Shown piece after piece: positions 34,696 through 41,902 of a DNA stretch of 64,000 nucleotides (position 1 is the first letter of the stretch; the number at the start of each line of letters is the position of its first letter). Location of the stretch: NCBI GenBank assembly GCA_040882565.1, contig JBBEAZ010000021.1, forward strand, positions 1-64,000, given 5' to 3'. The notes under the pieces were generated by a model that was given only the letters and a program-made list of their open reading frames with translations, had not been told where the DNA came from and did not search any database. The translations under genes were made by a program, and so were the position numbers. The DNA is from CF-162 sp040882565 (GTDB lineage Bacteria > Chloroflexota > Dehalococcoidia > SM23-28-2 > RBG-16-64-32).

Positions 34696-35265
34696 CTAAG
34701 TCCCTCGCTTCGCAAACGGCATGCCCAGCAGCTCCAGCAGCCTCTTCGCCTCTTCGTCCGTTCGCGCCGTCGTTACGATCGTGATCTGCATGCCGCGGAT
34801 CTTGTCGATCTGGTCGTACTCAATCTCAGCGAAGATCAGCTGTTCCTTCAGACCGAGGCTGTAGTTGCCCCGGCCGTCGAACGCATTCGGTGAGACGCCC
34901 TGGAAGTCGCGGATGCGGGGCAGCGCCGCGTTCACCATGCGGTCGAAGAACTCCCACAGCCGGTCACCGCGCACGGTCACCGTCACGCCGATCGGCATCC
35001 CCTCGCGCAGCTTGAAGTTCGAGATCGATTTCTTCGCCTTCGTTATCACCGGCTGCTGACCCGTGATCCGGCCGATATCCAGCGCCGCCGCGTCAAGCAC
35101 CTTCGCGTCCGACACCGCCTCGGCGCCGACGCCGATGTTGAGCGTGATCTTATCCAGCTTCGGAGCCTGCATCACGTTCGAGTAGCCGAACTCCTGCATC
35201 AACGCGGGCACGACTTCCTTCTCGTATCGCTCCTTCAGCCGGGGGTTCGTTCGCGTTACCAACAT
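34696..35265 (-). CDS. rplE: 50S ribosomal protein L5
   Basis: 189 residues. LKERYEKEVVPALMQEFGYSNVMQAPKLDKITLNIGVGEA-like N-terminus, the loop KAKKSISNFKLREGMPIGVTVT, and the C-terminal RGMQITIVTTARTDEEAKRLLELLGMPF. Binds 5S rRNA at the central protuberance. Confidence 0.98.
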   Translation of the reverse strand: MLVTRTNPRLKERYEKEVVPALMQEFGYSNVMQAPKLDKITLNIGVGAEAVSDAKVLDAAALDIGRITGQQPVITKAKKSISNFKLREGMPIGVTVTVRGDRLWEFFDRMVNAALPRIRDFQGVSPNAFDGRGNYSLGLKEQLIFAEIEYDQIDKIRGMQITIVTTARTDEEAKRLLELLGMPFAKRGT

Positions 35266-35272
35266 TGCCTCA

Positions 35273-35620
35273 CTAATCGATGTTCTCGTTGCACTTCTTG
35301 CAGAATCGCGTCTTGCCGCCTGCCGCGAGAGGGCGGATGCCCACGCGCGTCGGCGAGTTACACGAGGCGCAAAGCAGCGCCACGTTTGTCCACGGCAGCG
35401 GCGCCTCGCGCTCGATGATGCCGCCGGGCTTCTGCGGTCCGCGCGGCTTCATGTGCCGCTTGACCACGTTAACCCCGGTTACGATCAACTTGCCCGCCGC
35501 GGCCCGGCCGTACTCGTCACTTCGCTTGCCTGGTGGCATCACGCGTCGCACCACGCCGGTACGTCCGCGGTCTCGACCCTTGACCACTACTACCGTGTCG
35601 TCCTTGTGTATCTTGTTCAT
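35273..35620 (-). CDS. rplX: 50S ribosomal protein L24 with extra zinc-finger-like end
   Basis: 115 residues from ATG 35620. KOW motif DTVVVVKGRDRGRTGVVRRV, then VTGVNVVKRHMKP and GGIIEREAPLPWTNVALLC. The C-terminus CASCNSPTRVG...CKKCNENID gives two CxxC pairs, which suggests a zinc site; several bacterial L24 proteins share it. Confidence 0.96.
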   Translation of the reverse strand: MNKIHKDDTVVVVKGRDRGRTGVVRRVMPPGKRSDEYGRAAAGKLIVTGVNVVKRHMKPRGPQKPGGIIEREAPLPWTNVALLCASCNSPTRVGIRPLAAGGKTRFCKKCNENID

Positions 35621-35622
35621 TC

Positions 35623-35991
35623 CTAAACCACTTCCGGCGCGAGCGATACGATCTTCATAAAGTTGCGCTCGCGCAGCTCTCTGGCCACGGGCCCGAAGAT
35701 CCGGGTCCCGCGCGGGTTTTGCCCGTCCGCCAGGATCACCGCTGCGTTTTCGTCGAAGCGGATGTAGGAGCCGTCGCTCCGCCGCCACCCTTGTGCCGCG
35801 CGCACGACCACTGCCTTCACCACTTCGCCCTTTTTCACCGCGCTGCCCGGCGCCGCCAGCTTCACGGATGCCGTGATGATGTCGCCCACCGTGCCGTAAC
35901 GGCGCCGCGAACCGCCCATCACCTGGATCACCCGGATCTGCTTCGCGCCAGAGTTGTCTGCCACCCGCAGGCGTGAGTACTGCTGGATCAT
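35623..35991 (-). CDS. rplN: 50S ribosomal protein L14
   Basis: 122 residues, normal length. MIQQYSRLRVADNSGAKQI at the start and RIFGPVARELRERNFMKIVSLAPEVV at the end. Overlaps the rpsQ stop by 4 nt, consistent with coupled translation. Confidence 0.98.
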   Translation of the reverse strand: MIQQYSRLRVADNSGAKQIRVIQVMGGSRRRYGTVGDIITASVKLAAPGSAVKKGEVVKAVVVRAAQGWRRSDGSYIRFDENAAVILADGQNPRGTRIFGPVARELRERNFMKIVSLAPEVV

Positions 35992-36575
35992 TTCGCTTCC
36001 TCTTCGTCAGGCGCAGGCTCGTCATCAGTCGCCTCGGGCGCAGCGTCTTCTTCGACGACGTCCGTCTCCTCCAATTCAGGCACCTCCGGCTCGACCGGGA
36101 CCACGGCCTCGGGCATCTGTGTCTCTTCTAAAGTCTCGGCCGCTTCCGGAGCCGCAGCCTCGTCCATGGCCACTGCAGCGGGCGGCGCAGCCGCTTCTTC
36201 CTCCGCCGGACCGGCGACGGCGTCGGGCTCCATCGGCGCCTCCTCGACCTCCGCCTTCACCTCGCCCAGCAGCTCCAGGTCAATGTCTCCAGGCGCGAGG
36301 TCCGGCAGGTCAACCTGGCGCAGCACCTCAGCGAGGCGCCAGCGCTTCAACTTCGATACCGGGGCCGACTCGACTATACGGACACGATCGCCCATGTGAG
36401 CCGCGCCTTCCTCATCGTGGACCATGTAGTGCCGCGTGCGGCGGATCGTCTTCTTGTAGAGCGGGTGCCGCGTGTTGGACGCAACAGCGACGACAACCGT
36501 CTTCTCCATCTTGTCGCTGACCACGGTGCCCTCACGGACCTTGCGCCCGCCGTACTTGCCTGTAGCCGCGGTCAT
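35988..36575 (-). CDS. rpsQ: 30S ribosomal protein S17 with about 100-residue acidic tail
   Basis: 195 residues, more than twice the usual 80-90. The S17 fold (REGTVVSDKMEKTVVVAVAS, HPLYKKTIRRTRHYMVHDEE, GDRVRIVESAPVSKLKRWRL) ends near residue 90. What follows is almost wholly Ala, Glu, Pro, Val and Asp (KAEVEEAPMEPDAVAGPAEE ... APDEEEAK), with no predicted fold. There is no frameshift; the frame is open to a normal stop that overlaps rplN. Confidence 0.95.
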   Translation of the reverse strand: MTAATGKYGGRKVREGTVVSDKMEKTVVVAVASNTRHPLYKKTIRRTRHYMVHDEEGAAHMGDRVRIVESAPVSKLKRWRLAEVLRQVDLPDLAPGDIDLELLGEVKAEVEEAPMEPDAVAGPAEEEAAAPPAAVAMDEAAAPEAAETLEETQMPEAVVPVEPEVPELEETDVVEEDAAPEATDDEPAPDEEEAK

Positions 36576-36799
36576 GACGCGCCTCCAGCTTTGGCGAGTG
36601 CCCGTTGCCGCTGGAACGTCTTTAGCCGCGCGATCGTCCGTTTGATCGCCGGGAGCTCTCGGTGGTTCGTCAGCTGTAAAGTCTCACGTTGTAGGTTCAA
36701 CGAGAAGAGCCTTCGGTATGCCTCATCCAACTGCTTCTGCAACTCGACGTCAGACATCTTCCGGATCTCTTCCACCTTGCCTTTGATTTTCTTCGCCAT
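36572..36799 (-). CDS. rpmC: 50S ribosomal protein L29
   Basis: 75 residues, two long helices. VEEIRKMSDVELQKQLDEAYRRLFSLNLQRETLQL and RELPAIKRTIARLKTFQRQR are typical. 4-nt overlap with rpsQ. Confidence 0.97.
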   Translation of the reverse strand: MAKKIKGKVEEIRKMSDVELQKQLDEAYRRLFSLNLQRETLQLTNHRELPAIKRTIARLKTFQRQRALAKAGGAS

Positions 36800-36802
36800 C
36801 GG

Positions 36803-37216
36803 TTACGCCTCCGTCCTCTCGACGAAGCGTGTCTTGATCGGCAGCTTCTGCGCCGCCAGGCGCATCGCCTCGCGCGCAATGTCTTCCTTGACGCCGGAGA
36901 TCTCGTAGATCACGCGGCCGGGCTTAACAACAGCGACCCACGCTTCGACGGGGCCCTTACCGCTGCCTTGCCGCACTTCCAGCGGCTTCTTCGTTATTGG
37001 CTTGTCGGGGTAGACGCGGATCCACAGCTTGCCGCCACGGCGCACGTAACGCGTGATCGCGCGACGCCCGGCCTCGATCTGGCGGGCTGTCATCCAACAC
37101 GGCGCTAGCGCCTGCAGGCCAAAGTCGCCAAAAGCGACGGCATTGCCCGTGTGCGCCAGGCCGCGCATGCGGCCGCGGTGCGTCTTCCGGAATTTCGTTC
37201 TCTTAGGCTGTAGCAT
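36803..37216 (-). CDS. rplP: 50S ribosomal protein L16
   Basis: 137 residues. LQPKRTKFRKTHRGRMRGLA at the start, ARQIEAGRRAITRYVRRGG, and IYEISGVKEDIAREAMRLAAQKLPIKTRFV at the end. Start overlaps the rpsC end by 14 nt. Confidence 0.98.
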   Translation of the reverse strand: MLQPKRTKFRKTHRGRMRGLAHTGNAVAFGDFGLQALAPCWMTARQIEAGRRAITRYVRRGGKLWIRVYPDKPITKKPLEVRQGSGKGPVEAWVAVVKPGRVIYEISGVKEDIAREAMRLAAQKLPIKTRFVERTEA

Positions 37217-38039
37217 CTGCTTCCTCGTCGGTCACGGCCACGGCAGCAGTCTCTGCCTCCGTAGCCTCGGCCACCTCGACCGGCTCCGCGGCGGCGGCTT
37301 CGGCAGGCTGCTCGCCCGTCTCTGCCGTCGGCGCTGCCGCTGTCTTTGCCTCGGCTGCTTCGGTCTCCGATTCAGCCGCCGCCGCCGCCGCCGCGCGGGC
37401 GCGTTCCCGTTCTTCTGCGATCCTGTCGCCCTTGTAAATCCATACTTTGACGCCGATCGCGCCCAGCGTCGTCCGTGCTTCGGACGTGCCGTAGTCAACG
37501 TCGGCCTTTAGCGTGTGCAAGGGCACGCGGCCCTGGCGCTCCTGGTCGGTCCGCGACATGTCCGCGCCGCCCAGTCTGCCCGCCACTCGGATGCGCACAC
37601 CCTTCGCGCCGCGCTGCATCGCCCGCATCGCGGCCTGCTTGATCGCCCGGCGGTGCGAAACGCGCCGTTCGATCTGCTCGGCGACGGCCCTGGCAACCAG
37701 TGGCGCTTCGATCTCCGGCACCCTGATCTCGCTGATGTTGACCCGTAGCTTGCGCCCGGTCAGCTTCTCGAGACTCGTCCGCAGTTCGTCTACGCGCTGG
37801 CCGCCCCGCCCGATGACGATCCCCGGTCGCGCCGTGCTGATCGACACCGTGACCTGGTTAGCGTTGCGCTCGATCTCCACTTTTGCGATCCCGGCGTCGG
37901 GCAACATCTTCTTGATCTTGCCGCGGATCCCCAGGTCCTCATGCAGAAGTTCGGTGTAATTCCGGTCTGCGTACCACTTGCTCTTCCAGTCATAGATATA
38001 CCCCAGGCGAAAGCCGTGGGGGTGAATTTTCTGGCCCAT
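37203..38039 (-). CDS. rpsC: 30S ribosomal protein S3 with Ala/Glu-rich tail
   Basis: 278 residues, roughly 50 more than usual. The KH domain (GIVIGRGGQRVDELRTSLEKLTGRKL) and the C-terminal domain (KGVRIRVAGRLGGADMSRTD, IGVKVWIYKGD) are complete. After residue ~220 the chain is Ala/Glu/Thr-rich (RAAAAAAAESETEAAEAKTA ...) and ends VTDEEADATA. Confidence 0.96.
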   Translation of the reverse strand: MGQKIHPHGFRLGYIYDWKSKWYADRNYTELLHEDLGIRGKIKKMLPDAGIAKVEIERNANQVTVSISTARPGIVIGRGGQRVDELRTSLEKLTGRKLRVNISEIRVPEIEAPLVARAVAEQIERRVSHRRAIKQAAMRAMQRGAKGVRIRVAGRLGGADMSRTDQERQGRVPLHTLKADVDYGTSEARTTLGAIGVKVWIYKGDRIAEERERARAAAAAAAESETEAAEAKTAAAPTAETGEQPAEAAAAEPVEVAEATEAETAAVAVTDEEADATA

Positions 38040-38377
38040 TAGCTTGCCTCTTCCACGACGATTGTGAGATTGCTCTTCCGCCGCCTCATCACGTCCGCTC
38101 GGCCTCTCGCGCGGGGCAACAGCCGCCGCGTCTTGTCCGAATCACCGGCGTAAGCCTGCGTCACGCGCAGCCGACGAGGGTCCAGGTCGAAGTTGTTCTC
38201 AGCGTTTGCCGCCGCCGAGCGCACAGCCTTGGCGACGAGCTTCGCGTGCGGTGTCGGCATGAAGCGCAGCACCGCCATCGCCTCGTCAACCCGCTTGCCG
38301 CGGATCTCGTGCAGGATAACGCGCAGCTTCTTCGGGGCCACGGGCGCGCCGCGTGAGAACGAACGTACGGCGACCAT
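38039..38377 (-). CDS. rplV: 50S ribosomal protein L22
   Basis: 112 residues. APKKLRVILHEIRGKRVDEAMAVL, the exit-tunnel loop RAYAGDSDKTRRLLPRARG-like segment (reads QAYAGDSDKTRRLLPRARGR) and HLTIVVEE-type C-terminus (SNLTIVVEEAS). 1-nt overlap with rpsC. Confidence 0.97.
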   Translation of the reverse strand: MVAVRSFSRGAPVAPKKLRVILHEIRGKRVDEAMAVLRFMPTPHAKLVAKAVRSAAANAENNFDLDPRRLRVTQAYAGDSDKTRRLLPRARGRADVMRRRKSNLTIVVEEAS

Positions 38378-38380
38378 CGC

Positions 38381-38671
38381 CTACTTCTTCCTCACTTGTG
38401 TCGTCGCGCCGGACTTGCTCGTGTGCCCGCGGAACGTCCGCGTCGGCGCGAACTCGCCCAGCTTGTGACCGATCATGTTCTCCGTGATAAATATCGGCAC
38501 GTGGCGCCGGCCGTCGTAAACGGCAATCGTCAGTCCGACCATGTCAGGTAGCAGCGTCGAGCGCCGCGACCACGTGCGGATCACAGCTTTGCCGCCGGAT
38601 TCCTGGAGCTGCTGGATCTTCTTCAGCAGGTGCAGGTCGGTAAACGGGCCCTTCTTAGTTGATCGAGACAT
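38381..38671 (-). CDS. rpsS: 30S ribosomal protein S19
   Basis: 96 residues from ATG 38671, which overlaps the rplB TAA (TAATG). MSRSTKKGPFTDLHLLKKI, RRSTLLPDMVGLTIAVYDGR and VPIFITENMIGHKLGEFAPT are S19 hallmarks. Confidence 0.98.
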   Translation of the reverse strand: MSRSTKKGPFTDLHLLKKIQQLQESGGKAVIRTWSRRSTLLPDMVGLTIAVYDGRRHVPIFITENMIGHKLGEFAPTRTFRGHTSKSGATTQVRKK

Positions 38672-39504
38672 TAGACCGCGTACCTCCGCCGCACGATGTA
38701 CTTGTTCGTGTCTTTGCGCCGCCGCGTGCGCTTGCCCAGCGTCGGCTTGCCCCACGGCGACTTCGGCGAAGCCATCCCGATCGGCGCCTTGCCCTCGCCA
38801 CCACCGTGCGGGTGGTCTACAGGGTTCATCACAGTGCCGCGGCTTCCCGGACGGCGCCCCATCAGGCGCGACCGGCCCGCCCGGCCCAGCTTGATCTGGC
38901 TGTGCTCAACGTTGCCGACCTGTCCAATCGTGGCCATGCATTCCGCAAACACTCGCCGCACTTCGCCTGAGGGCAGCCTCACGAGCGCGTAACTGTCTTC
39001 ATCACGTGCCAGGAGTTGTGCCGCGCCGCCGGCGCCTCGCACCAGCTGGGCGCCTTTGCCCTTGTGCAGTTCCAGATTATGTATGGTCGTGCCCGATGGG
39101 ATGTTCTTCAGCGGCAGGGCATTCCCCACCTTGATCTCCGCCGTCGCCCCGGACATCACCGTGTCGCCGACCTTCAGCCCAACCGGCCAGATGATGTACC
39201 TCTTCTCGCCGTCCACGTAGTGGATCAGCGCGATGCGCGCCGTGCGGTTCGGGTCGTACTCAACGGAGAAGACTTTGCCGGGGACGCCGAGCTTGTCGCG
39301 CTGGAAGTCGATGATCCGGTAGCGCTTCTTAGCGCCTCCGCCACGCTTGCGAACGCTGATGTGCCCTTCGTTGTTGCGCCCCGCCTTGCGGATCTTCGTG
39401 CGGAGCAACGACTTCTCCGGCTTCTTCCTCGTGATCTCCTCGAAAGAGTAGCCGGTCGCGCCGCGGCGCCCCGGTGAGGTCGGTTTGTAAATCTTAATAG
39501 CCAT
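38671..39504 (-). CDS. rplB: 50S ribosomal protein L2
   Basis: 277 residues. KTSPGRRG-type start (KPTSPGRRGATGYSFEEITR), HKRRYRIIDF-like KKRYRIIDFQRDK, and the peptidyl-transferase-proximal GRRPGSRGTVMNPVDHPHGG with the conserved His. C-terminal KRTRRRKDTNKYIVRRR. Confidence 0.98.
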   Translation of the reverse strand: MAIKIYKPTSPGRRGATGYSFEEITRKKPEKSLLRTKIRKAGRNNEGHISVRKRGGGAKKRYRIIDFQRDKLGVPGKVFSVEYDPNRTARIALIHYVDGEKRYIIWPVGLKVGDTVMSGATAEIKVGNALPLKNIPSGTTIHNLELHKGKGAQLVRGAGGAAQLLARDEDSYALVRLPSGEVRRVFAECMATIGQVGNVEHSQIKLGRAGRSRLMGRRPGSRGTVMNPVDHPHGGGEGKAPIGMASPKSPWGKPTLGKRTRRRKDTNKYIVRRRYAV

Positions 39505-39506
39505 TT

Positions 39507-39806
39507 CTATACGCCCTCAAACAGCTCGAGCTTGTCCTCGGGGACAAGCGTCACGACGGCCTTCTTCCAGTTCGCCTTGTGCTTCGTGCGGTTTCCCCGC
39601 ACGCGGTAAGGCTTCCCCTTCATGATCATCACGTTGACAGCGGTCACCTTCACGTCGAAACCCTTCTCAACGGCTTCCTTTATCTGCGCTTTATTCGAAT
39701 GAGCCTGCACCTCGAAGGCGTACTTGTTCTCGCCGCCCAGGCGCGTGGCCTTTTCCGTAATCAGCGGCCGGACGAGGACGGACAGCGGGTTCAGTGCCTT
39801 AGCCAT
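39507..39806 (-). CDS. rplW: 50S ribosomal protein L23
   Basis: 99 residues from ATG 39806, overlapping the end of rplD by 8 nt. LVRPLITEKATRLGGENKYAFEVQ and VNVMIMKGKPYRVRGNRTKHKANWKKAVVTL are typical. Sits at the tunnel exit where SRP and trigger factor bind. Confidence 0.97.
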   Translation of the reverse strand: MAKALNPLSVLVRPLITEKATRLGGENKYAFEVQAHSNKAQIKEAVEKGFDVKVTAVNVMIMKGKPYRVRGNRTKHKANWKKAVVTLVPEDKLELFEGV

Positions 39807-40968
39807 CGCTCGGGCCCTCGCTCTCCTCGATCTTCTTCGTAGTCCGGCGTCGCGGCTTCGGCGCCTCATCGGTCGGCTTGTCCGCTGCCTTGGCGCGGCT
39901 GCGTGTGGCCGGTTTCGGCTTGTCTTTAGTTATCGACGCTTCAGCCTTCGGAGCACGCGGCTTGCGCGCCGGCTCGGCTTCGGCTCCCGCTTCAGCCTTC
40001 ACGGTGCGGGGCTTTCGTGCGGGCTTGGCTTCGGCTCCCGCTTCTGCCTTCACGGTGCGTGGCTTTCGTGGCGGCTTGGCTTCGGTCGCCGCTTCGGCCT
40101 TCGCGGTGCGCGGCTTTCGTGGCGGCTTGGCTTCGGTCGCCACTTCGGCCTTCGCGGTGCGCGGCTTTCGCGCCGGCTTCTCCGGCGCAGCTTCACCGTC
40201 CGCCTTAGGTACAAAGCGTGTGCGTCGGCCCGGCTTCGCCTCGGCATCTTCCGCCGCGACAGCCGGCGCTTCCTCCGCCTTCTCAGGTTTCGGTGCAACG
40301 GAGCGCCGCGGCTCCGCCTTCGTCGCGACGATCTTGACCGCCACCTTCACCGCCCAAAGCGACTCGGCGATGCGGATCGCTTCTTCGGTCATCAGCAGGC
40401 CCTGGTGGTTCAACATATCAGCGACGTTCAGATACCGCGCCGGTAGAACCTTCGTCTTCTCCAGGTTGCGCGCGCTGGCCTTCACCGAACTGTCTGATTC
40501 ACCCGTAACGATGAGCGCCGAACGGTTGATCCCAACGTTGCGCAGGATGCGGATCATCTCCTTCGTCTTCGGGCTCGTAAACGCTAGTTGATCGATGACC
40601 ACGAGTTGGCCGTCGGCGGCCTTGCCCGAAAGCGCAGAGCGGATCGCCAGACGTCGCATCTTCTTCGGCAACGACTGACTGTAGTCACGGAAGCGCGGCC
40701 CGAACGCCGTACCACCGCCGACACGCGTCGGCGAGTTCTCGGGGCCAGCTCGGGCCTTCCCTGTGCCCTTCTGCCGGTGCACCTTGCGTGTGCTGCCCAC
40801 CACTTCGCCTCGTGTCTTCGTGTGGGCCGTACCCCAGCGCTGGTTGTTGCGCTGCGTCGTGTACGTCTGGTGCAGGACAGCCGCGTGCGGCGTAATGCCG
40901 AACACGCTGTCGTCGACGTCCAACTGACGTAGCTGCTTGCCGTCGGCGTTCATTACGGCCAGTTTCAT
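39799..40968 (-). CDS. rplD: 50S ribosomal protein L4 with repetitive Lys/Ala/Pro tail
   Basis: 389 residues, nearly twice the normal 205. The L4 core is complete: QRNNQRWGTAHTKTRGEVVG, HRQKGTGKARAGPENSPTRV, VVIDQLAFTSPKTKEM and LNVADMLNHQGLLMT. After about residue 205 the tail holds five copies of a 17-residue unit (AEAxxEAKPxRKPRTxK), encoded by 51-bp DNA repeats. It resembles the basic tails of histone H1 or HU-like proteins. It then ends in a charged segment (TRSRAKAADKPTDEAPKPRR). Confidence 0.95.
   Translation of the reverse strand: MKLAVMNADGKQLRQLDVDDSVFGITPHAAVLHQTYTTQRNNQRWGTAHTKTRGEVVGSTRKVHRQKGTGKARAGPENSPTRVGGGTAFGPRFRDYSQSLPKKMRRLAIRSALSGKAADGQLVVIDQLAFTSPKTKEMIRILRNVGINRSALIVTGESDSSVKASARNLEKTKVLPARYLNVADMLNHQGLLMTEEAIRIAESLWAVKVAVKIVATKAEPRRSVAPKPEKAEEAPAVAAEDAEAKPGRRTRFVPKADGEAAPEKPARKPRTAKAEVATEAKPPRKPRTAKAEAATEAKPPRKPRTVKAEAGAEAKPARKPRTVKAEAGAEAEPARKPRAPKAEASITKDKPKPATRSRAKAADKPTDEAPKPRRRTTKKIEESEGPSDG
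39939..40193. repeat. Five 51-bp tandem repeats inside rplD
   Basis: Units start at 39939, 39990, 40041, 40092 and 40143. On the plus strand each begins CTTC(A/T/G)GCCTTC and contains GGCTTTCG and GGCTTGGCTTCGG. They encode the repeated AEA..EAKP.RKPRT.K segments of the L4 tail. Copies 3 to 5 are most alike. Confidence 0.9.
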
Positions 40969-41594
40969 GACCGCGCCTTGCCTCTTGTTGACTTACGAAT
41001 GCGGACGATTATCCCTTCGTTGCCCGGCACAGCGCCGCGCACCATCAGGACGCCACGGTCCTTGTCGGCCCGCACGACCTTGAGGCTCTTCACTGTCGCC
41101 TCGTTCGTGCCCATGTGGCCGCCCATCTTCATACCTTTGATCACGCGGCCCGGCGAGGTCCCCGCGCCGATTGAGCCCGGGGAGCGCGGCCGGTCCGACT
41201 GACCGTGCGTCTTCGGGCCGCCGTGGAAGCCGTGACGCTTCATCACACCGGCAAAGCCCTTGCCCTTCGTTGCGCCCGAGACGTCCACCAGGTCACCGGG
41301 CTCAAAGATTTCGCAGCCGACTTTGGCGCCGACTTCGAGGGCTTCACCGTTCGCCCGGAATTCGCGCAGGACGGCGTACTTCTCGCCCTTCATGTGACCC
41401 TTCAGCGGCTTGGTGATGTGCTTGCGCTCACCAAAGCCCAGTTGCACGGCTTCGTAGCCGTCGGTCTCCTTCGTCTTGACCTGGACGACCGTGCACGCCG
41501 ACGTCTCGATGACCGTCACCGGCACTGCTGTCCCGTCGTCTTCGAAGATCTGGGTCATCCCGATCTTCCGTCCCAGAATTCCTTCTACTGTCAT
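40965..41594 (-). CDS. rplC: 50S ribosomal protein L3
   Basis: 209 residues, standard length. GILGRKIGMTQIFEDDGTAVPVTVI at the start and the GKGFAGVMKRHGFHGGPKTHGQSD loop reaching the peptidyl-transferase center. 4-nt overlaps with rpsJ and rplD. Confidence 0.98.
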   Translation of the reverse strand: MTVEGILGRKIGMTQIFEDDGTAVPVTVIETSACTVVQVKTKETDGYEAVQLGFGERKHITKPLKGHMKGEKYAVLREFRANGEALEVGAKVGCEIFEPGDLVDVSGATKGKGFAGVMKRHGFHGGPKTHGQSDRPRSPGSIGAGTSPGRVIKGMKMGGHMGTNEATVKSLKVVRADKDRGVLMVRGAVPGNEGIIVRIRKSTRGKARS

Positions 41595-41899
41595 AGCTTG
41601 ATCTCGATGTCCACCCCGGAAGGCAACTGCAGGCGCATCAGCGCATCGACGGTCTTCGAGGTGGGCTCAAGGATGTCGATTATCCGCTTGTGGGTCCGGA
41701 TCTCAAACTGCTCCCGCGAGTCCTTGTCAATGTGCGGCGAGCGGATGACCGTGTACTTCTCAATGTGCGTTGGCAGCGGGATCGGCCCGGCCACGGCGGC
41801 GCCTGTGCGCTCGGCCGCCTCGACGATCAGCACCGCAGACTGGTCCAGTATGCGGTGGTCGAACGCCTTAAGGCGGATCCTGATCTTCTGCCGCGCCAT
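41591..41899 (-). CDS. rpsJ: 30S ribosomal protein S10
   Basis: 102 residues. KIRIRLKAFDHRILDQSAVLI at the start, PLPTHIEKYTVIRSPHIDKDSREQFEIRTHKR at the loop. It follows fusA by only 3 nt; the tuf gene usually found here is absent. Confidence 0.98.
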   Translation of the reverse strand: MARQKIRIRLKAFDHRILDQSAVLIVEAAERTGAAVAGPIPLPTHIEKYTVIRSPHIDKDSREQFEIRTHKRIIDILEPTSKTVDALMRLQLPSGVDIEIKL

Positions 41900-41902
41900 A
41901 CG

